Below are positions 1 to 5,435 of a DNA stretch of 9,248 nucleotides, one piece after another; within the stretch, counting starts at the first letter, position 1, and each line of letters opens with the position of its first letter. The stretch lies in contig VERU01000063.1 of assembly GCA_018882485.1 (NCBI GenBank), forward strand, positions 1 through 9,248. Direction: 5' to 3'. The stretch is from Rhodoferax sp. GTDB lineage: Bacteria; Pseudomonadota; Gammaproteobacteria; Burkholderiales; Burkholderiaceae_C. Below the pieces are notes generated by a model. That model was not told where the DNA came from and did not search any database. It was given only the letters and a program-made list of their open reading frames with translations. A program made the translations under genes and the position numbers.

Positions 1-656
1 ACATGGCCCTGGGCCGCGGTGATGCGGTGCGTGCCGGCCACGGGCAGACAGCCCTGGGTGACCCGCGACAGCAGACCGATCTGCGGACCGAAAGCCACGC
101 CGCTGAGCCCGCCTTCAAAAACCCCGCCAGCCGGGCCCTGACCCGGCTGCGAGCCATTGGCACCCAGGGCAAACTGGGGTGCGGTGAGGCGGCTGGAAGC
201 CAGCCCGCCGAACAGGTAGCCGGTGGCGGTGCGCTGCGCCAGTTCGCGCACCAGGTCGGCCAGCTCCGGGCTGTTGCCATCGGCATGCACCAGGGCGGCC
301 TGCGCCCCGAACGCCTGCGGCAGCGGCGCCACGCCGGAAAACACCCGGTAGTGCTGGGGCGGCAGACGGCACAGCATCAGCGCCAGCGCCGGCTCGTCGA
401 AATACTCGACGTTGTTCGACGCGATCCCCAGGCCCACCGTGCCCGCCCAGTCGCTGACAAACGGCAGTTCCGAAGACAGGTGGGCCAGCAGCGCCCGGGC
501 GTGGGGCGCGAAATGATCGGTGATGTAGAGCAGGGCCAGCCGCGGCGGATCGGCGCCCGGCTGGCCCTGCAGCTGGGCGCGCACCTGCGCCAGCACCATG
601 GCGGCCGCCACCGGCCACTGAGGGTGGGTGGCATGACCGTAGGGAAACGGCGGCAT
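1..656 (-). CDS. FIST N-terminal domain sensory protein (3' end outside window)
   Basis: Reading the minus strand from the ATG at 656 gives 218 residues with no stop before the window edge. The protein begins MPPFPYGHATHPQWPVAAAM, the usual opening of FIST-domain proteins (a GHATHP.W-like start followed by a long helix). It continues with a LALLYITDHFAPHARALL strand/helix, a VGLGIASNNVEYFDEPALAL segment and a TGYLFGGLASSR segment typical of the FIST N domain. FIST domains are predicted sensory domains that bind small ligands, perhaps amino acids, often as stand-alone cytoplasmic proteins with a FIST_C domain behind. That C-terminal domain would lie left of base 1. An in-frame TGA at 690-692, which is the phaM stop, closes the frame upstream, so ATG 656 is the natural start. 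No strong ribosome-binding site is visible. It follows phaM after 33 bases on the same strand, so an operon is likely. The ligand is unknown. Confidence 0.8.
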   Translation of the reverse strand, partial: MPPFPYGHATHPQWPVAAAMVLAQVRAQLQGQPGADPPRLALLYITDHFAPHARALLAHLSSELPFVSDWAGTVGLGIASNNVEYFDEPALALMLCRLPPQHYRVFSGVAPLPQAFGAQAALVHADGNSPELADLVRELAQRTATGYLFGGLASSRLTAPQFALGANGSQPGQGPAGGVFEGGLSGVAFGPQIGLLSRVTQGCLPVAGTHRITAAQGH

Positions 657-689
657 GCGGGGAGGGTGTGCGCCCGGCAAGCGATGGGC

Positions 690-1397
690 TCAGGCGCTTC
701 GGGGCCGCTTTCTTTGGGTGCCTTTTTGGGCTTCAGCCCTTGTCCCGCTTGACTTTGTTGCTCTTTTTTTAGAAGCAGGCGACAGACTCTTGACCGCCTC
801 GCCGGCGGCCTGCATCACCCGCTCGGGGGCGGCGCTGCGGGCCACATCCTTCATGGCGGTGGTGGCGATCTGCTGAAACTGCTGCGTCAGCGACGACCAC
901 AGCTGCATGGGATCGACCAGACCGGTCGCGGAGGCCTCGGCGGCTGGGGTCGCCTTGCGGGACCGCGCCGCCGGCTTGCTGGCTGCAGCGGTCGGGGGGG
1001 CGGGTTGGGCGGCGGGCGGTTCGGCCGCCCGGGCCGCGGCGGGCGCCGGCGTCTGCGGCATCGCAGCGGCCAGGCTGTCGGCCGCCTTGAGCTTGAGGGC
1101 GTTGGCCACGTCGCCGAGGTTGAAGTTCATGCCCTTGAGGGTGACCAGCGTCATCTTCTGCACCTCCAGGGCCTGGATGGTGGCACCCAGCGCCTTGGAG
1201 TTCTGATCCAGCCAGAAGTGCACCGCCTTGAGCTCGCCGATGCGCTTTTCCAGTTCTTCCACATTGAGCGTGGGTGCGATCCAGTTGGCCAGGTTGGGCA
1301 TCTGCGGGATGCCCTGACCCGCCCCCTTGGCCAGGTTCTGCAGGAAATCGAAACCGGGGACAAACTTGCCGAACCCGCTGCTCAGTGCGTCGCTCAT
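690..1397 (-). CDS. phaM: PhaM-family polyhydroxyalkanoate granule regulatory protein
   Basis: A 235-residue protein. In Ralstonia, PhaM sits on PHA granules, activates PHA synthase PhaC, and ties granules to the nucleoid by binding DNA. Residues 1-110 carry the conserved part (FGKFVPGFDFLQNLAKGA, then a helix around 45-85 with VEELEKRIGELKAVHFWLDQN, then MTLVTLKGMNF). Residues 113-155 are an Ala/Pro-rich linker. Residues 160-187 (LVDPMQLWSSLTQQFQQIATTAMKDV) form an amphipathic helix reminiscent of phasins. The tail after residue 208 is rich in Lys and Arg and would bind DNA. The start is well set: AAGGAG (plus-strand 1404-1409) lies 6 bases before ATG 1397. The gene for the FIST protein follows after 33 bases. 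A seven-base A run in the coding strand (764-770 as T on plus) sits in the basic tail and could be a slippage or sequencing-error site; the frame given ends with TGA at 690. The family call is firm, the function is by homology. Confidence 0.85.
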   Translation of the reverse strand: MSDALSSGFGKFVPGFDFLQNLAKGAGQGIPQMPNLANWIAPTLNVEELEKRIGELKAVHFWLDQNSKALGATIQALEVQKMTLVTLKGMNFNLGDVANALKLKAADSLAAAMPQTPAPAAARAAEPPAAQPAPPTAAASKPAARSRKATPAAEASATGLVDPMQLWSSLTQQFQQIATTAMKDVARSAAPERVMQAAGEAVKSLSPASKKRATKSSGTRAEAQKGTQRKRPRSA

Positions 1398-1435
1398 GTG
1401 CTGCTCCTTGGTGTACGGGTGGCCCCGCGTCGCCT

Positions 1436-1463
1436 AGCTTAACCCATGGGCCTGCCGTGCCAA
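1436..1463 (-). promoter_or_regulatory. Possible phaM promoter
   Basis: On the minus strand, TTGGCA (plus 1458-1463) and TAAGCT (plus 1436-1441) are separated by 16 bases. They match the sigma-70 -35 box well and the -10 box only in part. The pair lies about 40 bases upstream of the phaM start codon, a sensible position. This is a motif-by-eye call in a GC-rich genome. Confidence 0.3.
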
Positions 1464-1580
1464 AGTGAAATCGCAAACCCTCGCTCCCGGGTGGCGCGGG
1501 CCGGCTGCACTATCATCGGTTCGACCCGCCCACCGCCAGCCGCAAAGCCGCTGCTGTCTGCCGTGGCCAGCCGGCTGCAA

Positions 1581-1610
1581 ACCGCATCGCACCGCATCGA
1601 ACCGCATCAC
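1581..1610. repeat. Three tandem 10-base repeats before the reductase start
   Basis: Three back-to-back copies of ACCGCATCNN (ACCGCATCGC, ACCGCATCGA, ACCGCATCAC) end 11 bases before the ATG at 1622. The 10-base period is close to one helical turn, so the copies would face the same side of the DNA. They occupy the place where a ribosome-binding site would be expected, and no Shine-Dalgarno sequence is seen there. They could be a protein-binding array or a chance short repeat. Confidence 0.6.
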
Positions 1611-1621
1611 CGACCCCATCC

Positions 1622-2884
1622 ATGAATGCCATTGACTCTTCCGCACCACCCCAACGCATCCTGATCGCGGGCGCCGGCCAGGCCGCGCTGCAGACGGCCG
1701 AAGCCCTGCGCGCCGCCGGCCACACCGGCGAAATCCATCTGTACGGCGACGAAGCCCACGCACCCTACCACCGCCCGCCGCTCTCCAAGGCCTGGCTGGC
1801 CGGCGAGATGGAGGCCGCGCAGTTGACGATGCGCTCGGCAGAACAGTTCGAGCGCAAGTCCATCGTGCTGCACACCCGCGCACGGGTCAGCGCCATCGAC
1901 CGGGCAGCGCGCCAGCTGCAGCTGGCCGACGGCCGGCGGGTGGCCTACGACGCGCTGGTGCTGGCCACCGGCGCCACGCCCCGCAACCTGCCGCTGCCCG
2001 GCGCCGCGCTGCCGGGTGTGCTGACCCTGCGCTCGCGCGACGACGCCGATGCACTGGCCCAGGGATTGGCCGACTGCGCGGCGAGCGCCCGCCCGCTGGT
2101 GATCATCGGCGGCGGCTTCATCGGGCTGGAAATCGCCGCCACGGCGCGCAGGAAGGGGGTGGCCGTCTGCGTGGTGGAGGCCGCCCCGCGCCTGCTGGGG
2201 CGGGTGCTGACGCCGCTGCTGTCCGACTGGTACGCGCAACTGCATCGCAGTCATGGGGTCGAGCTGCTGCTGGGCGCCCAGGTGCAGGGCATCGAAGCCG
2301 GCCCCGATGGGGCAGCAGCGGCCGTCCGGCTGGCAGACCGGCTGCTGCCGGCCGGTCGGGTCGTGGTGGGCATCGGGGTGAGCGCCAACGACGCTCTGGC
2401 GCGCGAGGCCGGGCTGGACTGCGATCGGGGCATCGTGGTCGATGCCTGCGGCCGTACGGCCGATCCGGCCATCTTCGCCGCTGGCGACTGCACCGCGCGG
2501 CGGCTGGCCAACGGCAGCCTGCTGCGTCTGGAGTCGGTCCAGAACGCCACCGAGCAGGGCAAGAGCGCAGCCGCCGCCATCCTGGGTCAGGAGCGGCCCT
2601 TCAGTGCCACGCCCTGGTTCTGGAGCGACCAGTACGACCGCAAGCTGCAGATGGCGGGCCTGTCCGCGGGCGCCAGCCAGTCCGTGCTGCGCGGCAGCCT
2701 GGATGCCGGCAGCTTCAACCTCTACCACTTCCAGGGCGACCGCCTGCTGGCGGTCGACAGCGTCAACGCCTCGCGCGACCACCTGCTGGCCCGCAAACTG
2801 CTCGACGCGGGCGTCTCCCCCACGCCCGGGCAAGCGGCCGACGCCGGCTTCGACCTCAACCGCCTGCTGCTGCCTGCCGGCTGA
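1622..2884 (+). CDS. FAD-dependent NAD(P)H:ferredoxin-reductase-type oxidoreductase
   Basis: A 420-residue flavoprotein of the pyridine nucleotide-disulfide oxidoreductase fold, closest in layout to ferredoxin/rubredoxin reductases such as BphA4. These pass electrons from NAD(P)H through FAD to a small iron-sulfur partner. An N-terminal FAD Rossmann motif GAGQAA is at residues 17-22 (last Gly replaced by Ala, as this family tolerates). It is followed by YHRPPLSK at 49-56, ATGATPR at 115-121, a second GGGFIGLE NAD-binding motif at 163-170, and the FAD-ribityl motif FAAGDC at 285-290 with Asp289. The C-terminal reductase domain starts near W332 (WFWSDQYDRKLQMAG). No redox-active Cys pair is present, so it is not a disulfide reductase. 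The length is normal for the family. No Shine-Dalgarno sequence is seen before the ATG; three 10-base repeats lie there instead. It is not part of the operon to its right, and no oxygenase, ferredoxin or cytochrome P450 gene is adjacent, so its partner is unknown. Confidence 0.88.
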   Translation: MNAIDSSAPPQRILIAGAGQAALQTAEALRAAGHTGEIHLYGDEAHAPYHRPPLSKAWLAGEMEAAQLTMRSAEQFERKSIVLHTRARVSAIDRAARQLQLADGRRVAYDALVLATGATPRNLPLPGAALPGVLTLRSRDDADALAQGLADCAASARPLVIIGGGFIGLEIAATARRKGVAVCVVEAAPRLLGRVLTPLLSDWYAQLHRSHGVELLLGAQVQGIEAGPDGAAAAVRLADRLLPAGRVVVGIGVSANDALAREAGLDCDRGIVVDACGRTADPAIFAAGDCTARRLANGSLLRLESVQNATEQGKSAAAAILGQERPFSATPWFWSDQYDRKLQMAGLSAGASQSVLRGSLDAGSFNLYHFQGDRLLAVDSVNASRDHLLARKLLDAGVSPTPGQAADAGFDLNRLLLPAG

Positions 2885-2919
2885 GCGCCGGCCTCAGCCG
2901 GCAACGCCCGTTGCGGGCG
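2876..2919 (+). terminator. Inverted repeats across the reductase stop codon, possible terminator
   Basis: GCCGGCTGA (2876-2884, including the stop codon) is exactly complementary to TCAGCCGGC (2894-2902) with a 9-base loop. A second hairpin follows: CGCCCG (2905-2910), loop TTG, CGGGCG (2914-2919). Both are strong GC stems, but no T run follows, so this is not a classical intrinsic terminator. It may stop transcription weakly or protect the mRNA 3' end. Confidence 0.4.
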
Positions 2920-3141
2920 CCACGAATTCGGGCAACAACCCGGGCAGCGCCCGCCGGCCGGCCCGTACGGCCTCTGCGGGCGCACTGGCGTAGGGCCACA
3001 GCATCCGGGACGATACCGGGCCCCAGGCGCCGCAGCCGCTCCCGGGCCACCCGCGCATTGGTATGGCTCACTCCGATCGGGTAGGGCAGACCGGGATGGG
3101 GCTCGACCGGGAAAACCCTGTGCCAGACGCCACAGGCCCTG
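2894..3141 (-). pseudogene. Possible frame-broken gene remnant, unidentified
   Basis: The 307-base spacer between the reductase and the regulator holds no intact gene. On the minus strand, one frame from about 3141 to about 3025 reads like protein (WNRACGVWHRVFPVEPHPG, then IGVSHTNARVARERLRRLGP). The coding-like reading then appears to move to a neighbouring frame at a GGGGCCC run near 3017-3023. From there it continues through VSSRMLWPYASAPAEAVRAG and LLPEFVAP to a TGA at 2894-2896. Codon use is G/C-ending in both parts. This would fit the 3' piece of a decayed gene with a one-base indel, with its 5' part lost. I do not recognise the family, and GC-rich DNA often gives false coding frames. 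The shorter in-frame piece alone (ATG at 3058 to 2894) would be 54 residues. Confidence 0.25.
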
Positions 3142-3150
3142 TTCCATAAT
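3120..3150 (+). promoter_or_regulatory. Likely promoter of the regulator-transporter-lyase operon
   Basis: CATAAT at 3145-3150 matches the sigma-70 -10 consensus at five of six bases and stands out in this GC-rich region. The best -35 candidates are weak (GTGCCA at 3120-3125 with 19-base spacing). Transcription would start near 3157, directly before the palindrome at 3160-3170. It would drive the regulator and, with no other clear promoter downstream, the whole operon. Confidence 0.45.
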
Positions 3151-3159
3151 CATCCGAAC

Positions 3160-3170
3160 ATGTCAGACAT
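3160..3170. promoter_or_regulatory. Palindromic operator for a FadR-type GntR regulator
   Basis: ATGTCAGACAT is a perfect 11-base palindrome around a central A, 21 bases before the regulator start codon. Operators of FadR-subfamily GntR proteins commonly have the form T.GT-N-AC.A, often TGTC-N-GACA, which this site matches. It sits just downstream of the -10 box CATAAT (3145-3150), a position where bound repressor would block initiation. I infer that the product of the adjacent gene binds here and represses its own operon until an inducer, probably the imported sugar or a breakdown product, is present. The recognising protein is inferred from position only. Confidence 0.6.
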
Positions 3171-3191
3171 CTGAACTCTCCCGCGTCCCCC

Positions 3192-3962
3192 ATGTCGGCG
3201 GATCCGCCCATCACCGTGAAAACCTCCCCCCGCGTGCCCGCCTACAAGCTGGCCGCCACCGAGGTCAAGCGCTACATCGAGACCCACCAGCTCAAGGGGG
3301 GCGATGCGCTCCCCTCCGAAGCCCTGCTGTGCCAGGAGTTGGGCATGTCGCGCGCCTCGCTGCGCGAGGGGCTCAAGGCGCTGGAATCGCTGGGCATCAT
3401 CCGCACCCGCCATGGCGAGGGCGTGTTCGTGGCGCATTTCTCGTTCGATCCCATCCTGCACAACCTCCCTTATTCGATTGCCGCCCAGGGCTCCAGCCTG
3501 CGCGACCTGCTGGCGGTGCGCACCGCGCTGGAAGTGGGCATGGTCGGGCAGATCGTGGGTCGCATCCGGGCGCAGGACATCGAAACGCTGCGCCACCTGG
3601 CGCTGGAGATGCTGGCGCTCAGCGAACGGGGCGAAAGCTATGCCCAGCAGGACCGGGCCTTCCACGCGGCGCTGTTCGCCTGTCTGGACAACGCCTTCCT
3701 GCTGAGCCTGGTCGATCTGTTCTGGCAGGTGTTCAATCGCCTGTCGGACCGGCTGCCCATACCCGACCGGGCGGCGCAGCAGGCCACCGCGCGCGACCAC
3801 CTGCAGGTCGTGGAGATGCTGGAAACAGGCAACGTGGCGGCACTGGAGCAGGCCCATCGCCAGCACTTCCACGAAATTTCGAAGCGGCTCGAAGCCGTCG
3901 ATGCATCCGGATCCCTCGGCCTCCCGGGCCGGGCTGCCTCCCCTGTGCCACTGAACCCCTGA
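3192..3962 (+). CDS. GntR-family (FadR/FCD subfamily) transcriptional regulator
   Basis: A 256-residue DNA-binding regulator. Residues about 18-82 form the winged helix-turn-helix, with the GntR hallmarks GDALPSEALLCQELGMSRASLREGL and a wing ending RTRHGEGVFV. Residues about 103-232 are the all-helical FCD ligand domain. The likely metal/ligand residues are present: D154 and H158 (QQDRAFH), H203 (ARDHLQ) and H225 (AHRQHF). The C-terminal 20 residues are Pro/Ala-rich and look disordered. In the FCD group the ligand is typically a small acid or sugar acid bound at the metal. E. coli NanR, which controls sialic acid genes, belongs to the same group at similar length, but orthology cannot be claimed. 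The gene is the first of the operon, 24 bases before the transporter gene, and has a palindromic operator in its leader. No Shine-Dalgarno sequence precedes the ATG, suggesting a low translation rate. Confidence 0.88.
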   Translation: MSADPPITVKTSPRVPAYKLAATEVKRYIETHQLKGGDALPSEALLCQELGMSRASLREGLKALESLGIIRTRHGEGVFVAHFSFDPILHNLPYSIAAQGSSLRDLLAVRTALEVGMVGQIVGRIRAQDIETLRHLALEMLALSERGESYAQQDRAFHAALFACLDNAFLLSLVDLFWQVFNRLSDRLPIPDRAAQQATARDHLQVVEMLETGNVAALEQAHRQHFHEISKRLEAVDASGSLGLPGRAASPVPLNP

Positions 3963-3974
3963 TACCTTTTTACC

Positions 3975-3980
3975 AAGGAG
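3975..3980 (+). promoter_or_regulatory. Strong ribosome-binding site of the binding-protein gene
   Basis: AAGGAG with a 6-base spacer to ATG 3987 is the best Shine-Dalgarno sequence of the operon. The regulator upstream and DctQ downstream have none that is clear. This fits a binding protein made in excess over the membrane parts and the repressor. Confidence 0.7.
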
Positions 3981-3986
3981 ACCCTG

Positions 3987-4952
3987 ATGAAACTCTGGAA
4001 ACCGCTCGCTGCCGCCTTGGGCCTGTGCCTGTCGGTCACGGCCTACGCACAAAACCTGACGCTGAGCTTCGGCACCCAGCTGCCGGAAACCCATGTGGTC
4101 TACAAAGGCATCCTGGAAGTCAAGCGCAAGCTGGAGGAGTCCTCCAAGGGCAGCATGACCCTCAAGATCTTCCCGGGTGCCCAGCTGGGAGACTTCAAGG
4201 CCATGGTGGGGCAGACCCAGGCGGGTGACCTCGACATCGTGATGACCGGCTACCCCGACATGAGCTACATCATCCCGGAGCTCAAGCTGATCGGTGCGCC
4301 CTACGTGATCTCGAGCTACGAGCACCTGCGCGCGGTGGTGAAGAGCCCCTACGGCCAGCGCATGGATGCCAAGTTCCGTGAAAAAGGCGTGAACCTGTTC
4401 GACGTCTGGTACGAGGGAACCCGGCACACCACGGCCAACAAGCCGATCAACTCCATGGCCGACCTCAAGGGCCTGAAGATGCGCACGCCCAACGTGCCGT
4501 TCCTGATTGCCTACGCCCAGGCCGTGGGGGCGACCCCTGCGCCGGTGGCCTTCGCCGAGCTGTACCTGGCGCTGCAGACCAAGCAGGTGGACGCCCAGGA
4601 AAACCCCCTGCCCACCATCGACGCGGTCAAGATCTACGAGGTGCAGAAACACATCGCACTGACCGGGCACTTCATCGCCAGCTCGGCCATCCTGGTGGGT
4701 GAAAAAGCGCTCAAGAAGCTCAACCCCACCCAGAAGCAGTGGCTGGATGAGGCGATCCAGGCCGGCGGCAAAGTGGCCACGGCAGGCGTGATGAAGAGCG
4801 AGGCCGACCTGATCGCCGGCTTCAAGGCCAAGGGTCTGACCGTCAGCACGGTGGACACGGCCCCCTTCCGCAGCGCGATGAAGTCCTACTACGACACGCT
4901 GGACGCGGAATTCGGCGCGGGCGAGATCGGCCGGATCATGGCGGTCAAGTAA
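3987..4952 (+). CDS. siaP: TRAP transporter substrate-binding protein, DctP family, SiaP-like
   Basis: A 321-residue periplasmic binding protein that catches the substrate and hands it to the DctQM membrane part. A signal peptide is clear (MKLWKPLAAALGLCLSVTAYA, cleavage after A21). The core has the DctP-family signatures: GAQLGDFKAM near 64-73, YEGTRHTT at 142-149, LKGLKMRTPN at 160-169, and the helix ELYLALQTKQVDAQENP at 191-207. R146, R166 and N206 have the same spacing as the ligand-carboxylate residues R127, R147 and N187 of Haemophilus SiaP. From memory of that protein, the stretches around GTR.TT, AFAELYLALQT and YEVQK are notably close. These residues are shared widely among TRAP proteins that bind carboxylates, so sialic acid is an inference supported mainly by the downstream nanE and nanK. 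A strong ribosome-binding site (AAGGAG, 3975-3980) lies 6 bases before the ATG, fitting the high output needed for a binding protein. The symbol is provisional. Confidence 0.88.
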   Translation: MKLWKPLAAALGLCLSVTAYAQNLTLSFGTQLPETHVVYKGILEVKRKLEESSKGSMTLKIFPGAQLGDFKAMVGQTQAGDLDIVMTGYPDMSYIIPELKLIGAPYVISSYEHLRAVVKSPYGQRMDAKFREKGVNLFDVWYEGTRHTTANKPINSMADLKGLKMRTPNVPFLIAYAQAVGATPAPVAFAELYLALQTKQVDAQENPLPTIDAVKIYEVQKHIALTGHFIASSAILVGEKALKKLNPTQKQWLDEAIQAGGKVATAGVMKSEADLIAGFKAKGLTVSTVDTAPFRSAMKSYYDTLDAEFGAGEIGRIMAVK

Positions 4953-4964
4953 GCGAACGACGGC

Positions 4965-5435
4965 ATGACACCCAGTCCCTGCTCCCCCGAAGGCCGTGCC
5001 AGCGCCGCGCTGCTGTGCCTGATGATGCTGCTCATCCTGTTCCAGATCGCCAGCCGCCTGGGATTCATGCCCGGGCAGATCTGGACCGAGGAACTGATCC
5101 GGTGGGTCTGGGTCTGGATGGCCCTGCTGGCCGTGGGCGAAGCCGAACGCACCCATCAGCACCTGCGCATGGAGATGCTGCCGGAGTTGTGGCGTGCCCC
5201 GCTGCGGCGGACGGTCTACCGCCTGATCGACGCCGGCACGGCGCTGCTGGCCCTCTACATGGTGTGGCTGGGCACCAAGGGGGTGATCCGCACCTGGCAC
5301 GATGAATCGGTCACGCTGTTCATGTCCGATGCGGTGCTGTATGCAGCGCTGCCGGTCGGCGCACTGATCTGGGCGGTGCGCCTGCTGCTGCGCGTCACCG
5401 GACGGGCCGAGGCACCGGGCACGGAGGCCGCATGA
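4965..5435 (+). CDS. siaQ: TRAP transporter small membrane subunit, DctQ family
   Basis: A 156-residue inner-membrane protein, the small subunit that stabilises the large TRAP permease and helps dock the binding protein. Four hydrophobic helices are visible at about 12-32, 42-60, 85-106 and 124-144. The conserved DctQ stretch W-TEELIRWVWVWMALLAVGEAER lies at 40-62, followed by the basic/His loop THQHLRMEMLPE. Length is usual for the family. The start ATG 4965 lies 12 bases after the binding-protein stop, and no good ribosome-binding site is seen, so translation probably depends on ribosomes finishing the previous gene. The stop overlaps the next start as ATGA (5432-5435). In Haemophilus the sialic acid system has Q and M fused into one protein; here they are separate. 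The symbol is provisional, since substrate is inferred from the operon. Confidence 0.85.
   Translation: MTPSPCSPEGRASAALLCLMMLLILFQIASRLGFMPGQIWTEELIRWVWVWMALLAVGEAERTHQHLRMEMLPELWRAPLRRTVYRLIDAGTALLALYMVWLGTKGVIRTWHDESVTLFMSDAVLYAALPVGALIWAVRLLLRVTGRAEAPGTEAA

Noticed and set aside
3..752. 249-residue plus-strand open frame at the left end
   Set aside because: It is antisense to the FIST-domain frame, which has clear family motifs; the plus-strand protein is Arg/Gln-rich without a domain.
1607..2833. 408-residue open frame on the minus strand
   Set aside because: It mirrors the ferredoxin-reductase gene and shows the same low-complexity His/Gln/Gly composition with no domain.
2905..2919. 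Classical rho-independent terminator
   Set aside because: The stem is strong, but no run of T follows on either strand, so it is kept only as a weak possibility within the inverted-repeat feature.
3160..3174. Tiny open frame ATG TCA GAC ATC TGA as a leader peptide before the regulator
   Set aside because: It has no ribosome-binding site and coincides with the palindrome, which explains the sequence better.
3150..5300. 716-residue open frame on the minus strand
   Set aside because: It lies opposite the well-supported regulator, binding-protein and DctQ genes. Its His/Gln/Gly/Arg-rich composition is typical of antisense frames in GC-rich coding DNA, and no family is recognisable.
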